Shown piece after piece: positions 1-11,828 of a stretch of 64,000 nucleotides of DNA. Under the pieces are notes generated by a model. It made no database searches and had not been told where the DNA came from. It was given only the letters and a program-made list of their open reading frames with translations. Source of the DNA: Lycium barbarum (Eukaryota; Streptophyta; Magnoliopsida; Solanales; Solanaceae). How positions within the stretch are numbered: the first letter of the stretch is position 1; each line of letters starts with the position of its first letter. A program made the position numbers and the translations under genes. The stretch lies in contig NC_083345.1 of the NCBI RefSeq assembly GCF_019175385.1, positions 13,416,027-13,480,026 of the forward strand. The letters are read 5' to 3'.

Positions 1-770
1 TTTTTGGAAAAAAAGTTTTGACATTATTTTTTATTTTTTGCACCCCCACTAAAAGCCCGCACCCTACCCCCCTCGACCCCACATAAAAAATATTTTTTTT
101 TTTAAAAAAGGTTGTGACTTTTTTTTTTTGCATTCCCACCCCACCCAACACCCTACCCCACCCCAGCACCCCTCCCCCACAAAAAAATTATTTTTTTTAA
201 AAAAAAGGTTTTGACTTTTTTTTTGCACCCCCACTCCCGCACCCCCCCCCCGCGAAAAAAAAATTTGGAGGGGGTCATGGGGTATTAGGGGGGGGGGGCG
301 TGGGGGTGGGTGGTGAAAAGATTTTTCTTTTTGGGTCGGGGGTGTCTGGGGTGTCGAAACCCACAAAAGATATTAAAAAACTTCAAAAAAAAATTGTTGG
401 GGTTGGGAGGGGGTGTTGGTATGGTATGGGTTCCACGCAAGGGGGGAAGAGGGATGTGGTAGTGTAGAAAAAAAAAACTTCAAAAAAAAATGTTATGGGA
501 GGAGGGTGGGTGGCGTAGGGGAAGGGGACGGGGGAGGGGGTGGGGGCGTAGGGGTGGGAGTGGGGTGTGGGTGGGGATGGGGGTATGGGGTTGGGTTGGA
601 GTTGGTGAGGGTTGGGGATGGGGGTGCAAAAAACAAACAAAAAATCAAAAGAAGTTTTTTTTGGAAGGGGAGGGGGTGGGGGCGTAGTTGGGTGGGTGGG
701 AGTGGGGGTGTGGGTGGGGTGGGGTGGGGGTATGGAGTTGATAAGGCTTGGATGAGTATTTTCCGGAAAA
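1..770. repeat. Purine/pyrimidine-skewed minisatellite-like array (G-rich and C-rich tracts)
   Basis: Roughly 100-bp units combine a poly-A/poly-T block, the motif GGTTTTGACTTTTTTTTGCA, and a long run of C-rich (1-270) or G-rich (270-740) sequence. The strand bias flips from C-rich to G-rich near position 270, so the array is an imperfect inverted structure. Many runs of three or more G lie close together, which would permit G-quadruplexes. Open frames here are low-complexity Pro/Gly/Val/His strings and are not genes. The G-rich core resembles the G-rich middle of the MITE at 8160-8564, so I infer that the array grew from such an element. Confidence 0.75.
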
Positions 771-911
771 ACGTTTTTTATCAACCAAACGAATATGAGA
801 AAATATGTAAGAAATTCACTTATTTTTCACTGCTCAAACGAACATGAAAAAATAAGTGAAAATTCACTTATTTTCGTTGGAAAACATTTTACTTCGTACC
901 GAACACACCCT
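771..911. mobile_element. Terminal arm of a MITE bordering the G-rich array
   Basis: The stretch ends GGAAAACATTTTACTTCGTA then CCGAACACACCC. This matches the end structure of the element at 8160-8564 (GGTGCGCTCGGCACGAAGGA at its other end). It contains an internal hairpin around 811-880 built on AATTCACTTATTTT repeated in opposite orientations. The matching left arm lies beyond the array or outside the window. Confidence 0.45.
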
Positions 912-1898
912 CAGTTTCCAAAGACCATTCGATTGGATTTGGTATCATACTTGGGTAATTACTATCAGGCCGTAATTAAGCGGTAATCTTTCCTTTTAAG
1001 TTTAAGTGGCTAATTCTCTTTGTTAATCCGTTATAAAATAGAATGACAGGAGTAACTTTTTAAAGGTTGAAAGTAATTTAATTAAACTTCTTATTTTATT
1101 TTTACTGAACAATTTTCTAGTCCACAAATGCTATGAAATGCTTAATATCGTAAGTTTCAAACGTCTTATTATCACAAACATATTATAATATATTCATGAG
1201 TATACATTTCAAAAAGCTTCATTTCTTTTTTAAATTTAAATTACTGCACATAAATTGAAGCAAAAAGAGTAATATTTTAACTGTATGTATAACTCGATTC
1301 CTGTTGGTCTATTACTTAAAATTAGGGAGTCAATAGGGACGGAGATTTGATAAGAAAGAGGAAAGCTATCAATTTTACGAAAATCGAGAATGGAAAAACA
1401 GTAGAGCTAAGAACAGTTAGCAAATAATGCAATACACGAACATCAATGACATTAATACAGAGACTGAAAGATGGAAAGAAAGAAAAAGACAGTTAATATT
1501 ACAATAGCTGGGGGTCCGGAGAGAAAATGAAACCAGGTAAGCTGTGTGCACAATTATTAGTAGTGTGGAAGGATTACATTTTTTTGATTTTGGGTAACAC
1601 ATCATGTGCTCGTACGCCGTCGGTTACAACATTTACATTTTTTTTTCATCCCGTACAACATTTACATTGGTCTACTGGTTTTTTAAGGAAAAATTAAGCG
1701 TCACAAGTTACACTGTATATATGATACAAAATATAGTTTAAAAAACTGAGAAATATAGCTATATTTTTGGTTTGTAGCAAATACATAATACAATCGTTTA
1801 ACTGTATTCACTGATAAAACTCTTTCGCATGATCAGTTGATATCAGTCTGATACAGCTCTTCCCTGCTATTTTAAGTTGATAACTGCAAGTTCAGCTA
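912..1898. other. Intergenic, no feature recognised
   Basis: AT-rich sequence with no supported exon, RNA gene or clear repeat. Short open frames have no protein-like composition. Confidence 0.6.
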
Positions 1899-2240
1899 TA
1901 TACTGGGCTTCCTATATGCTGCAACTGTTTACCACATCTGGATAGAGCGGAACAGAAGGAGATTTCAACAAAAAAGAAAGGAAAGTGGGACCATCTTGAA
2001 GGAAATTGCTGTGGAATTGCATATAGTTGGACAGAAGCAACACAGATGGAAAGGAATACTAAACACCATGCAAGGATATCCCTGAAAAATTGTATAACCA
2101 TAGATAGGAGTCCTTGTATACCCCTATGAGTTTACTTTGGGTCTTGTTCTGAGCTAGTCCTTGAGTCCAAAAGGACCAGTCGTGTAATTATGCCCAATTT
2201 GGTTGAATAAAAATTTACAATTTGACCAAAAAAAAATAAT
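1899..2240 (+). mobile_element. 5'-truncated L1-type LINE insertion (3' tail) with target-site duplication
   Basis: Frame 1904-2085 reads as the C-terminal end of a plant LINE reverse transcriptase: the motif VYHIWIERNRRRFQ is followed by a basic tail and a stop at 2083-2085. About 140 bp of 3' UTR and an A-rich tail (2227-2239) follow. A 14-bp direct repeat, TGCAAGTTCAGCTA, lies immediately before (1885-1898) and after (2241-2254) the element. The element is only about 340 bp and so heavily 5' truncated, as is usual for target-primed insertions. No intact gene is present. Confidence 0.85.
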
Positions 2241-2254
2241 TGCAAGTTCAGCTA

Positions 2255-3130
2255 ACCCAACGCATCTGTATCCGCTGATTCAGCTCTAAACTGAAGCTAC
2301 CATATGCGCGACTGCAACTACACTTTATAATTACACTCTAAACTATAGCTATTTATAAAATTTTGTCATTTTTGTAAGGTATGCTTTTGTTTGGCAAACG
2401 TGCAAAAACTATGTGTGTCAAATGGGCTGGTCCAGTTAATATGTGGCCTATTAATATAGCCCAATAGTGCGGATCAAATCAGATTTGAAGTAAGGGGGCA
2501 GAAATGAGAAACAATCACTTTTCGTACTGCTAATTAGTAATCCATTCCGCAACTGTTTCCAAATAATTTAACGTTTATCTATGTTTATGCTGAAATAAAC
2601 ATAATTTTAAACTGTCACAGTTCAAACTCCATAATTTTTTTATAGAGTGTGCAGGGGCAAAAACATGGAATTCTGATTTAGAACCGAAAAATAGCTATTT
2701 GCCCATTTCGTCCTATATCAAATAGAACTTGTACAATGTTAAGTAGTTTCACTTGATATAATCACAATTGGGTAGCATAAGATGTGCAAATTTGGGCCTA
2801 AGTCAAGCAATCCATATAAAATCATGTATAAATGAACACACTAGCAATTTCGATGACTTCCCGTCTCATCCAATTTGGTTCTAAGCCATAGAAGTGAATT
2901 TGTGCGTAGTGAAAATGACATTACTATATGATTTTAAGAGAACAATATTTACTTTCACTCCAAGAACTTTGTGAATAGTGATTACCTCCAAAAGATAGAA
3001 GTGAAATGTACAAACAAGTGAACAACTTTAGCCCATTTGCTTTCATTAGTAACATACAAATAGTAGTTTGACATATTCTAACTTAAAAGAAGATTGTTAA
3101 AGAGAAAAGAAAAAAAGATATCTAGATGAC
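2255..3130. other. Intergenic, no feature recognised
   Basis: AT-rich DNA without supported genes. It ends where homology to 16205-16424 begins, at the AATCTGTCAGATAACAAGG motif near 3143. Confidence 0.5.
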
Positions 3131-3966
3131 GTGTCTGTTTAAATCTGTCAGATAACAAGGAAGAAAAGAGTAATACAAAAATAATTCGAGTTACGACTAA
3201 GTTATTAGAATTTAGATACGTTGGGAAAATGAACTTAACAAGTTTTTTTTTTTTTTTTTGTTCTTTCTAGTTTCTTTTCCTTGACAAGAACTCTTTGTTG
3301 TCCCATTCAGGAGAGATTCACAAAATGCCATTTTTTTTGGTCATAGCTACTGTCGTGATATCTTAAATTTTATATGTGAAACTTTAGAATATTATCATGA
3401 AAGTTCACCTATGAAATTAAAATTCCATTACAGTGACTATTTTTCAAAAATATGGCCGAATAGCTGCATCTAAGGGTCATTTCATCAAAAATTCTCATGA
3501 AAAGCCCAAACTTAACTGAAAAAGAAAGCTCTTGAAATTTTGGGAACAATTTATCCATTTTTGGGCTCTTTTATGAGTACATTGTCTCAGATTCTAAGAA
3601 TAAAGCATAGACATGTGCCTTTATACTCACTAGCATCATTGCCTGAAGACATATAGACAAACAATTTCTTACTCCTCTTTCCTTAGAAAAAATGTAAGTA
3701 AAATTAAGGACTACAATACCATAAGAAGTGCAGATGGTTCAATCTTCCAATCAAATTGAGTAATGTCTCACAAATCCAAAAATAATCAACCCCAGAATGC
3801 TATATACAGGGAATACAAAAAGCTCAATGGCATAAGTGGAATCTCCTAACTACCTATATAACAAAGCAAAATTATCTAAATCACTCATATCGGATTAACA
3901 AATATGATAACCCCTAAGCCAAAACCAGCTGCAAAATATTTTGCTTATTCATCAACGCAGGTGTAA

Positions 3967-6532
3967 TTATATCAACAAAACTGCAGCCATAGATGCAACT
4001 GTGATGATCAACCAGCCATAGCCACCACCAAAAAACGAAATAGCTGTTTTACACGAACAAGAGAAAAAAAGAAAGAAGTGGAATTAAATCAAATTTGGGG
4101 TCATTAGTACTCGCAGTCTTGCATGTTGAAACTAAAGATTACTTACATACAAGCACAGCCAGGAAATTTCAGTATGCTTTTTACCCGAAACACGAGCATA
4201 TTAGAGTACAAAAGAAAGGATAAGTTAACAGCCACATTCAAAGAATTATTCGTACCTATACTTTTGCTGTTATCAGGCAAACTAGGAGGAGGAGACGAGT
4301 TGTTGTTCATTACATCAATCCCCAGCTGAGCACAATCCATTCCAAGAGCACCTATTACATGTATCAAACCGTCACTAGTCAATTCTTTTCCTAAATAAAA
4401 ACTAATCGGCATTCATAACTATCTGGCCACACTTCTATATCATTGATTGTTACATTAGTACATTAGGACACTGTTTTGGTTAGTATCTGAATATTAGAAG
4501 TGGTTTCATAAGGCATGGTTCTTACATGTTTTGAAGCAAGGGAAAGCAGTCTGATTGAGTAAATTGTAATAACCCTCTTGGCAATCGCAAGAATATGTCA
4601 TGGGAGAGGTCTTATTGCACGAGCCTCCTCCACAATTAGCCCAATGGCAAGCTGGAAGATCACAACAGAAGATATAAATTAATAGCAAAATCTTCAGTAA
4701 CTATTCCTGATTACGAAAAGCATAGCATAATCTTATGAATAGCAAGTTGTTATTACGTTCAAAGATCGATGAATTAGAGCGTTTATCTGGTGCCGGGGTA
4801 GGAGCCTCCTTCTCTCCGCAGGAGAAGTTCATAGTACCTGTAGAAAGAAAACATCATTATCAAGAGAACGACTACAAGCTACAGTGAATGAAAATAAAAC
4901 ACCATGATCATTTATTTGGACAACCATTTCAATTAAGCTACCAAAATCTAACTCGAACAAGTCTAAATGAAAATAATATTTGACTATAAAACCATTACTT
5001 GCTAGAGTTGTTTTCTATGTGGAGCATGTTGATATGGTCCGGGCTTTGGAATAGTCTGCTGTTGTAGCTTTCTGAATCAATCAATTTTATTAGGCTAAGC
5101 AAATAGATGTGAACAAAATCCATCAGAAGTCAAAGAGTGAGAAAAATAGAGATTGCCATTTAATGGATTTATATTCTCCGTGTCCTTTTGATAAAACGTG
5201 TAAGAACTTTCACTATCACAGAAGTGCAACTCTACCCTTGGAAACCAAATAGTTCAGTGATAACATGAGAAGAAAGGAATGAAAACAAATGAAAAAGGGA
5301 ACTTTGTTCACCATATCTAGAATTTCCACTAGTTTTGTTTGATTTTTTGCTCATAATGGATATACTAATAACTATAAATTTTAATCAGAATTCATGCCAG
5401 CACAAATTATGATTGATCGAGGTAAAATTTTCCATATTGGATATCATAGTTCAAAATCACTCTTCAAACATGCTTATATATCTCTGCACTTGCGACTGTA
5501 AATATAAATAAAAACTAGACAGTTCCTTAAACAGAAAGAAAAAATGAAGAAGAGGGTAACAAATGCCACAAACAAAGTCTTATAGGTTTTAAATGATAAG
5601 AAGAACATTCATAAATAAAATTGAACAAACAAAAAACAGAAGAAAATTCGTCTACTCATTTGAAGGGGCTATAACAGAACAAAGAGCATAAATATCCAAC
5701 TGACTTCAACCATTGTATATTTTAACATGTTGTACCAGGTCATATACCGTACTTCTAGATAACTAATTCACACTTATCACAAGTGATTACATCCTATAAA
5801 TATATTAAAAACTCTACTCTCTCCGTTCACTTTTACTTGACAATTTCGCTTCTCGAGAGTTAACTTGACTAATCTCGAAGCTAAATTGAATTAGATTAAC
5901 TCAGTGTTTTAAAATTAAAATTCAGATGTTCGAAGACTATACAAAAAAATACTATAAATTGCAATTCATACATCTTTGATGGCCAAAATCCATATAGTTT
6001 AATTATCTAGAAATGCATGAATCCAGCTACTATTGTATATTAACATGAGTTCTTTGTAGAAACGGGACTTACAGTTGGGAACTACACAAGGAAGAAACTT
6101 GAAGAAATTATCGTTTTCTAAACGAGTTTGCGTCCAGCCAGGTTTACATTCACATGTGAATCCAAAAGTAGAATTTGAAGATGCCTTGCAAGTACCTTTT
6201 CCACAATTCATTTCTTTACACGCATTCTCTGTAAATACCACAACAACAACAAAAATAATCATTAAAATATACACCAAGATCGAATCTTTCATGTAACCCA
6301 AATCAAAGAATAAAACAAAAAGGCAAAATTAAGAACACCCCAGTTCATAAAAATCAAAACTTTCACCAAAGTTCTTAATTGGGGGTGGTAAAAATAAAGA
6401 AAAAAGGGTGAAAATTTGAGAATTACCAAAGATAGGGGAGAAGATAGGTGGCAGAGCATTGCTCGCAGTGGACCATATTGGTAGAAGAACAAGAATTAGA
6501 GAGCAAACTGTAATTATATGAATTGAAGCCAT
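3967..6532 (-). CDS. Secreted protein with two EGF-like modules, putatively GPI-anchored (paralogue A)
   Basis: Six exons on the minus strand: 6427-6532, 6073-6228, 4757-4837, 4526-4651, 4256-4351 and 3967-4043. All five introns are GT-AG and phase 1, and the coding length is 642 bp (213 residues). Exon 1 starts at the ATG opening MASIHIITVC and encodes a signal peptide (hydrophobic core at about residues 4-25). Exon 2 carries an EGF-like module with Cys spacing C-x4-C-x4-C-x10-C-x-C followed by PGW. Exon 3 is a short linker rich in Pro, Ser and acidic residues. Exon 4 is a second EGF-like module (PCHWANCGGGSCNKT, then CDCQEGYYN). Exon 5 holds a Pro/Ser/Asn-rich stalk. Exon 6 is a hydrophobic tail (WLIITVASMAAVLLI) ending at the stop, which fits a GPI signal or tail anchor. 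Several N-glycosylation sequons are present (NST, NFS, NKT, NQT). Proteins of this design are annotated in plants as neurogenic-locus-notch-like; their function is unknown to me. Expression is not visible from sequence. This is the only paralogue whose last exon looks unaltered. Confidence 0.87.
5817..6000. mobile_element. Stowaway-like MITE in intron 2 of gene A, right arm deleted
   Basis: It begins after TA with CTCTCTCCGTTCACTTTTAC, as in the same intron of genes B and C. In C the complete element (22968-23224) has both arms. In A the sequence jumps from the middle part directly to the host flank after CCATATAGTTT. The shared position in all three paralogues means it was inserted before the duplications. 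Confidence 0.7.
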
Positions 6533-8159
6533 AGCTAATCAAGAATCAGCTAGAGAAGGAAGAACTGAAGAAGATGAATGAACAACAAGAAGTTTGACGG
6601 GTTTATGTTATTTTTTGGGGGTATTAAATGGGTGAAGATGGACGGTTTTACTTTGCTTTTTAAATGGAAGTTTCTGAAGACGTACGAAGTCAGAAAAATA
6701 ATACAACTATAAAGTGGTGGCCATGGGAGGCTAAGAGATGAATTAAGCTTTTGATGATTATTATTGGGAACAAACTGAGTCGTTGGCAGTTGACTACTGC
6801 TTTACACCTTAGCTTACGCTGCTACAGTTACAAATTTAGGACTTCCCAAAGACTTGTCCTTTTTCCTTTTGTTTAAGCTAGTTAAAAAAAATAACATGTC
6901 TTTTCTTTTTTTGTCAACTCTTTAATTGTAACTTTTTTCATAGCAAATTTAAGTCACAAAATTAAAAAATTATTTGATTACATTCTAGATATTTTTAATT
7001 TAAAATCATAAGATTAAAAAGTTTTAGTTACTTTCTTAAATTCCGTATCAAATCAAAAACACACAAACAAATTAAGAAAGGGAAGTATTATACTATTTCT
7101 TTTGTGTATAAATTCTTTATATTGACGGCCTAAGAAAAAGGTACACTACCAAATACTTAAAAGGTAGTAATCGTGTCTATAATTCTTTATGCAAACATTA
7201 ATTGGTAATCTTAATAGAGAAAAGCAATCTTCTATAAAAAGGCCAAAATACACTGATAGTTTGAAAAAGTATTTATATTACATGTGCATATAATTTAAGT
7301 CCATTTCTTTGTAATTTAAATTTTAAGAAGAATGACATATTTATATTTTTGAAAATAATTTTATTAGTTATTTCCTATTGATCAAGATTAGGGAAAAGTG
7401 AGTCGTTGGCAATGAAAGTAAGACTTTCATTAGTCACCAAATATAATTATATGTGTTGCCCATTCTAGGACACATGAAATCCTTGATAGTCTGGAAAGGG
7501 AACCCAAATCTAGCCACCACTTTCTCTATTTAAAGAAAAAGAAAGAGGGTGCGGGTCAAATCCGCATCTTTGCTTTAATGGTGACAAAACGAGCTAATTT
7601 TCAACAAACTTAGAATCAAAATTGCACAGAAGTATATGTTAGTGATTATTTTAGACTTAATCAGTAACATTATGAGACTATTTTTGTAAATTTTTCGTCT
7701 TTGTACGGGGGAGTTGTTGTTTAATTACTTGTTTGATAGGGAGAATTTTGGGAAAAAAATTCATACCTATTAATTTATGTAGTTGAAAATTCTTGCAGGC
7801 GTCCATGGTACTCGCAAGATTTTTATTTGGATGTGATTTTGTGTACATTTGAAGAATATTAGATTTGAACGAAATTAATACCCATCACATGCCGTATACC
7901 TACCAATTCGTTGAGCTCTACCTAAACAAATAAATATATTTTGACTTTTTTTAATGCTGTGGGAATTAAATTCAGTGTGGAAGACTTTCGCCTGTATGTC
8001 TCCGTGGTAAGGGGGTGAAGTTCTACAACGTGTTAGAATTATTTTGTTTTTCTATTTAGAAATTCATTCACCCTCCCATAGTATCTATCTACACAGGAAA
8101 AAGAATAGTAAAAGAAGGAAGTATCTACTTAAAAATGGGGTATAGTCCTTATAGATTTA
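6533..8159. promoter_or_regulatory. Upstream flank of EGF gene A; no defined promoter motif
   Basis: The first 200 bases upstream of the gene A start are conserved with the flanks of B and C, including GTTTCTGAAGACGTA and the AAGCTTTTGAT region (for A, 6667-6770). That is consistent with promoter or 5' UTR sequence. I see no convincing TATA box at a fixed distance. The rest of this stretch is AT-rich duplicated DNA without genes. Confidence 0.3.
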
Positions 8160-8564
8160 GGGTGCGCTCGGCACGAAGGAAATGTTTTCTTTGGAAAATT
8201 AAATAAGTGACTTTTAAAATTTATTTTCTACTAGTATTTAGTAAGTAATCAAAAAATATTATTTCAAGAATATTTATATATAATCTTGGCAAACACTATG
8301 AAGGATATGAGTGATGGGTGGTGGGGTGGAGGTGAAGCTAGGGTGGTGTGGAGTCCGGGAGTGGTGGGGTTAGGAAGGAGATTATCAACGTGAAATATGA
8401 TTCATGTAACTTGTTGTAATTTCCCTACTCCCCATTAGGGAAGAAAATTTTTCTGATTTTTAAAAAACTTTTTCCTAAAAAAAATATTTTCATAATATTT
8501 TGATTGACCAAACTTCAAAATATTTTTCTCACTAAAAATATTTTCCGCTATACCACACACATCC
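8160..8564. mobile_element. MITE with G-rich core (unit A copy)
   Basis: The ends are inverted: GGTGCGCTCGGCACGAAGGA on the left and TTTTCCGCTATACCACACAC on the right. The inner arms are rich in AAAATATTTT-type motifs. The middle (8310-8380) is strongly G-rich (GGGTGGTGGGGTGGAGG). An orthologous copy lies at 51339-51645 in unit C, so insertion predates that duplication. Confidence 0.6.
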
Positions 8565-9504
8565 TTGATTTTAATTTCAACAAGCTTTTGTTTATATCCA
8601 ATTGATGTGATTTTGTTCTCTACAATCTACATAGCTCTAGAATTGAAGTTATTCTATAGTCTATATAACACCAAAGAGAAATTCAATGCATTGTTTGTGA
8701 GAATACAGTTCAATGCATGATTTCAATAACATCGCTCGAAGTGTGCATTGGATAATATTTTTCATCCTTCCCCATAATTGTCATTAATAAAAGGCAGCAA
8801 TTCATAGATTAGGTTGAGGTAGCTGACCACCATATGGTGGGCACTATTAGACTATTCACAAACATACCTCTTCATGCATAGGATTTGGCTAACTCTAGAA
8901 GGATATCTAATTATGTAGCTTCCTCCCACTTTCACTTTCACCCATCACCATTCAATTTTATACTCCATTTATCCCGATAAATGTGTCACACTTTCCTTTC
9001 TAATATGTTTTAAAAAAATATCACATTCTTTTATTTAAAAGTAATATAACTTCAAATTTCTCATTTCACTCAGAATTAGATGATTTACATTCATACAAAT
9101 ATTTAAAATTTATTTTGAACCATATATTTTAAACAGTGTCCTGTATTTCTTAAATTTTGTTTGGATATCACATAAATTAGAACTAAAAAATGCATTATCT
9201 TTTCAATGTCGTAACTTAGTCACGTCTTTTTCTTCCCTTTTCCTTTTCCCCTTTTTTCCTGGCGGTGGACGTGGAGGTTCGGGTAGGAGAAGCTAGACAA
9301 AAAGCATATGGTAACAATGAATTTTGTACTCGTAAAGTAGAAAGTAATACTCTCTCCGATTATGATTATTGTTGCTTTAGTGAAAAAAATTGGTTCAAAA
9401 TATATTGTTATTTAAAAATCTAAGAAAACACGTTGTCATCTTTAATTTACTATTTAAAAAAACGTATCGTCATTATTACTCATAAACTACTCATTTAAGA
9501 AGGT
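8565..9504. other. Duplicated intergenic DNA of unit A, no gene
   Basis: The sequence is homologous to 51646-52525 in unit C. Both contain the TTCTACTCTC/ATTTGTC-type AT-rich stretches but no supported exon. Confidence 0.5.
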
Positions 9505-9680
9505 TATAATTGGCGAAGCCTTAGTCATTAGGAAAGCAATTTCAATTTGCGATTCAATATAGTTGGAAAGAAGCTCAAATCTGCTCAGATGCAAAGAATA
9601 TGGTTGATATGCTCATCACTAGAAGATTTAGTTATGAGAAAATTTGGAAGGTCATAACATATGTGGATAATGTAAATATC
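9505..9680 (+). pseudogene. Remnant of an RNase H-like (RVT_3 type) domain
   Basis: One frame reads GEALVIRKAISI. After a frameshift the next reads AQICSDAKNMVDMLI and then YEKIWKVITYV. The pattern EA-x-RKA ... SDAKNMVDML is that of the RNase H domain found in plant LINEs and in stand-alone RVT_3 genes, including the catalytic Asp in SDA. The frame is broken and no start is present. A sister remnant lies at 52528-52700. It could be the last part of an old LINE. Confidence 0.5.
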
Positions 9681-11632
9681 TTACATATTACTAGATTGGA
9701 ATATAGTTGTGTTAGGTTAAACTAGTCCAAAGATATTCTTAACATGATAGTGACGACTGATAATTGTGTTAAAGTTAAATAATATTGATAGTTATAGATG
9801 GTGCTGAATGATAACGGTGATTGGTGACATTATAGATTTAGTGATGGTTATGATTAGCGGTAGTGCAATAGTAGATATTGTGGTAATTGTGGTCGGTGGC
9901 GATGTAAATGATGGCTAGTGGTGACGACGATTGACTGTGTGATCGGCTGGTTGTGGGTGGTGGTAATTGATAATGGTGGGCGATGTGAAGGTTGGTTAGC
10001 GGTGAAAGCGATGGAGTAATGGTAAACTGTTACTGTATTTTTTTTTGTAGAATTCATCGAATAGACATCTTAATTATATTAAAACATTATTATAAATCTT
10101 AATCATTTAGATTTATTCAAACCAATTAAATGGTTGTAAAATTACAAACAAAATAAATGTACTTAGTGATCAAGACTATCAAGATTTAGACCTAAAAAAA
10201 CAGACTTAATAATAAAGATTTAAATAATTAAAATTAAAACCTTCTGTGCAACAAAAAGAGCCTAAATCGCCCCTGAGAGAATTGAATATTTTTTTGAAGG
10301 TAAAGTCACATGAAGCTAATTAATAAATCGGCACTAGAAATCTAGATCATGTCTAGCCGTTACTCGTTAGCGGACTTTTGAAATAGTCTCGCGCTCACAT
10401 TAATTGTAGATATGGGCAAGAGATTTTTAAGCCACTTAATTAGACAAAATGACTGTCGTTCTTAGCACACCAATTTTAATTCCTTCAAAATTCTAGATGT
10501 AACGCTCTTTTCTTTGAATAATTAAATCATGGCGTTTTCCATACCTCGTTATATTTAGACTAATTTTTTAAATGAAAAATGAGATGCAAGCCTCTATACG
10601 AAGTCTAGATGATTAAGACTCCATTTTATTTCAAATAATATATTCCGCAAGAAATCGTCATGGTTGCGGTTGAAAATGTATAAATTGAAAATTCAGGGTT
10701 TTCTTCATCTTTTTCATACCTTATATTTTGTACCTTTTAACTTCCTAAAGTATATCCAACAAGGAAATCATAGTAGTAAACTTAAATCTTTTCTTTTGTT
10801 GGTGAGAGTTTGATTTCACTTTATAATCCCTTAGTATTTTTACTTTAGAAAAAATTTAGAAATGTATATCCGACGTTGACCGAGGCCGGCCCATGGGCCA
10901 AAGGAAAAAATGTACTAATTCAAATTTGTAGCATTTAAAAGAAAGAGGTAAAAATAAGGAGACAAGTCTTACGTTGTTGCACACTGTCAAATAAGTTAGT
11001 CTTTTCAGTTGAGTTTCTGGTTATTATTTCTTGAAATAGTTTACTTCGTAGTTCAATTTGAATTTTCTCTTTACATACTTTTTTGGTTTAAAATTTCTAA
11101 CCTTGTTCATCTTCAGTTGTATAAAAGTATATCTTTTGGACTCATTTTTATTGTTATACATGTATAGATATATGATTGTTATTGGAGTATATCTTTTTTC
11201 TATTGGATCTTATGTTCCTGTTATCAGAGCCTGAGACCCCTCCCTACTTAGGATCTCATTTCTGCTACGTTTTTTGCTTGTTAATTGGCATTAACTGAAA
11301 CGCAGTACATTCAGATTGGGGGAAAATTTTATAAGAAAAAGATTGAAAAAATGACCCGTTCTAGCAAGCGGCCCATAAGGTTAGGTTGGGCTTACCATTT
11401 TAAAGTCCTTTCGAAGATGGACCCGCCTGCCTAGTCCATCAAATTTTGCAGCCCATGAGGATTGAGCTGGCCCATTTTGATGGCCATAGCCTTGGAAAGG
11501 GCCCGTCCCACATAGTGACTATCAGTCCTACCGGCATCATCTACCTACGCAAGCTCGATTAGGAGATAGGGAGGATCCAATAGAAGTGAAAAATCGGAGT
11601 TCTCTATTTATCATATTAAATTTACATATGAT
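9681..11632. other. Duplicated intergenic DNA of unit A, no gene
   Basis: Homologous to 52701-54360 in unit C. It includes a GGT/GAT-rich low-complexity stretch (9780-10040), whose antisense frame is Thr/His rich and not gene-like. No supported RNA or protein gene. Confidence 0.5.
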
Positions 11633-11820
11633 CAGTAACGGACCTAGAATTTTCACTAAGGGGTGCAAAATATGAAGAAGTAAGCAAACAAAAAAAATTG
11701 AAGGGATTCAACATCTACTATATACATAAAAAATAATTTTAATCTTATATATACAGTCTTATTTTTTTTGTTGCGGAAGGAGGTTTTAATGAACCTTGCT
11801 CCAACCTGGCTCTGCACCTG
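11633..11820. mobile_element. Short hAT-type MITE
   Basis: 188 bp, with ends CAGTAACGGACCTAG on the left and, as reverse complement of the right end, CAGGTGCAGAGCCAG. It is flanked by CATATGAT (11625-11632) and CATAGGAT (11821-11828), an 8-bp target duplication with one mismatch. Ends resembling CAGTGGCGGAGCC are typical of a plant hAT MITE family. It is absent from the corresponding place in unit C, so it inserted after the duplication. Confidence 0.7.
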
Positions 11821-11828
11821 CATAGGAT

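Noticed and set aside
64..847. Open frames in the G-rich/C-rich array
   Set aside because: They are low-complexity Gly/Val/Pro/His strings on both strands, created by the repeat.
9854..10057. Thr/His-rich minus-strand frame
   Set aside because: Product of GGT/GAT low-complexity DNA; the unit C counterpart is frameshifted.
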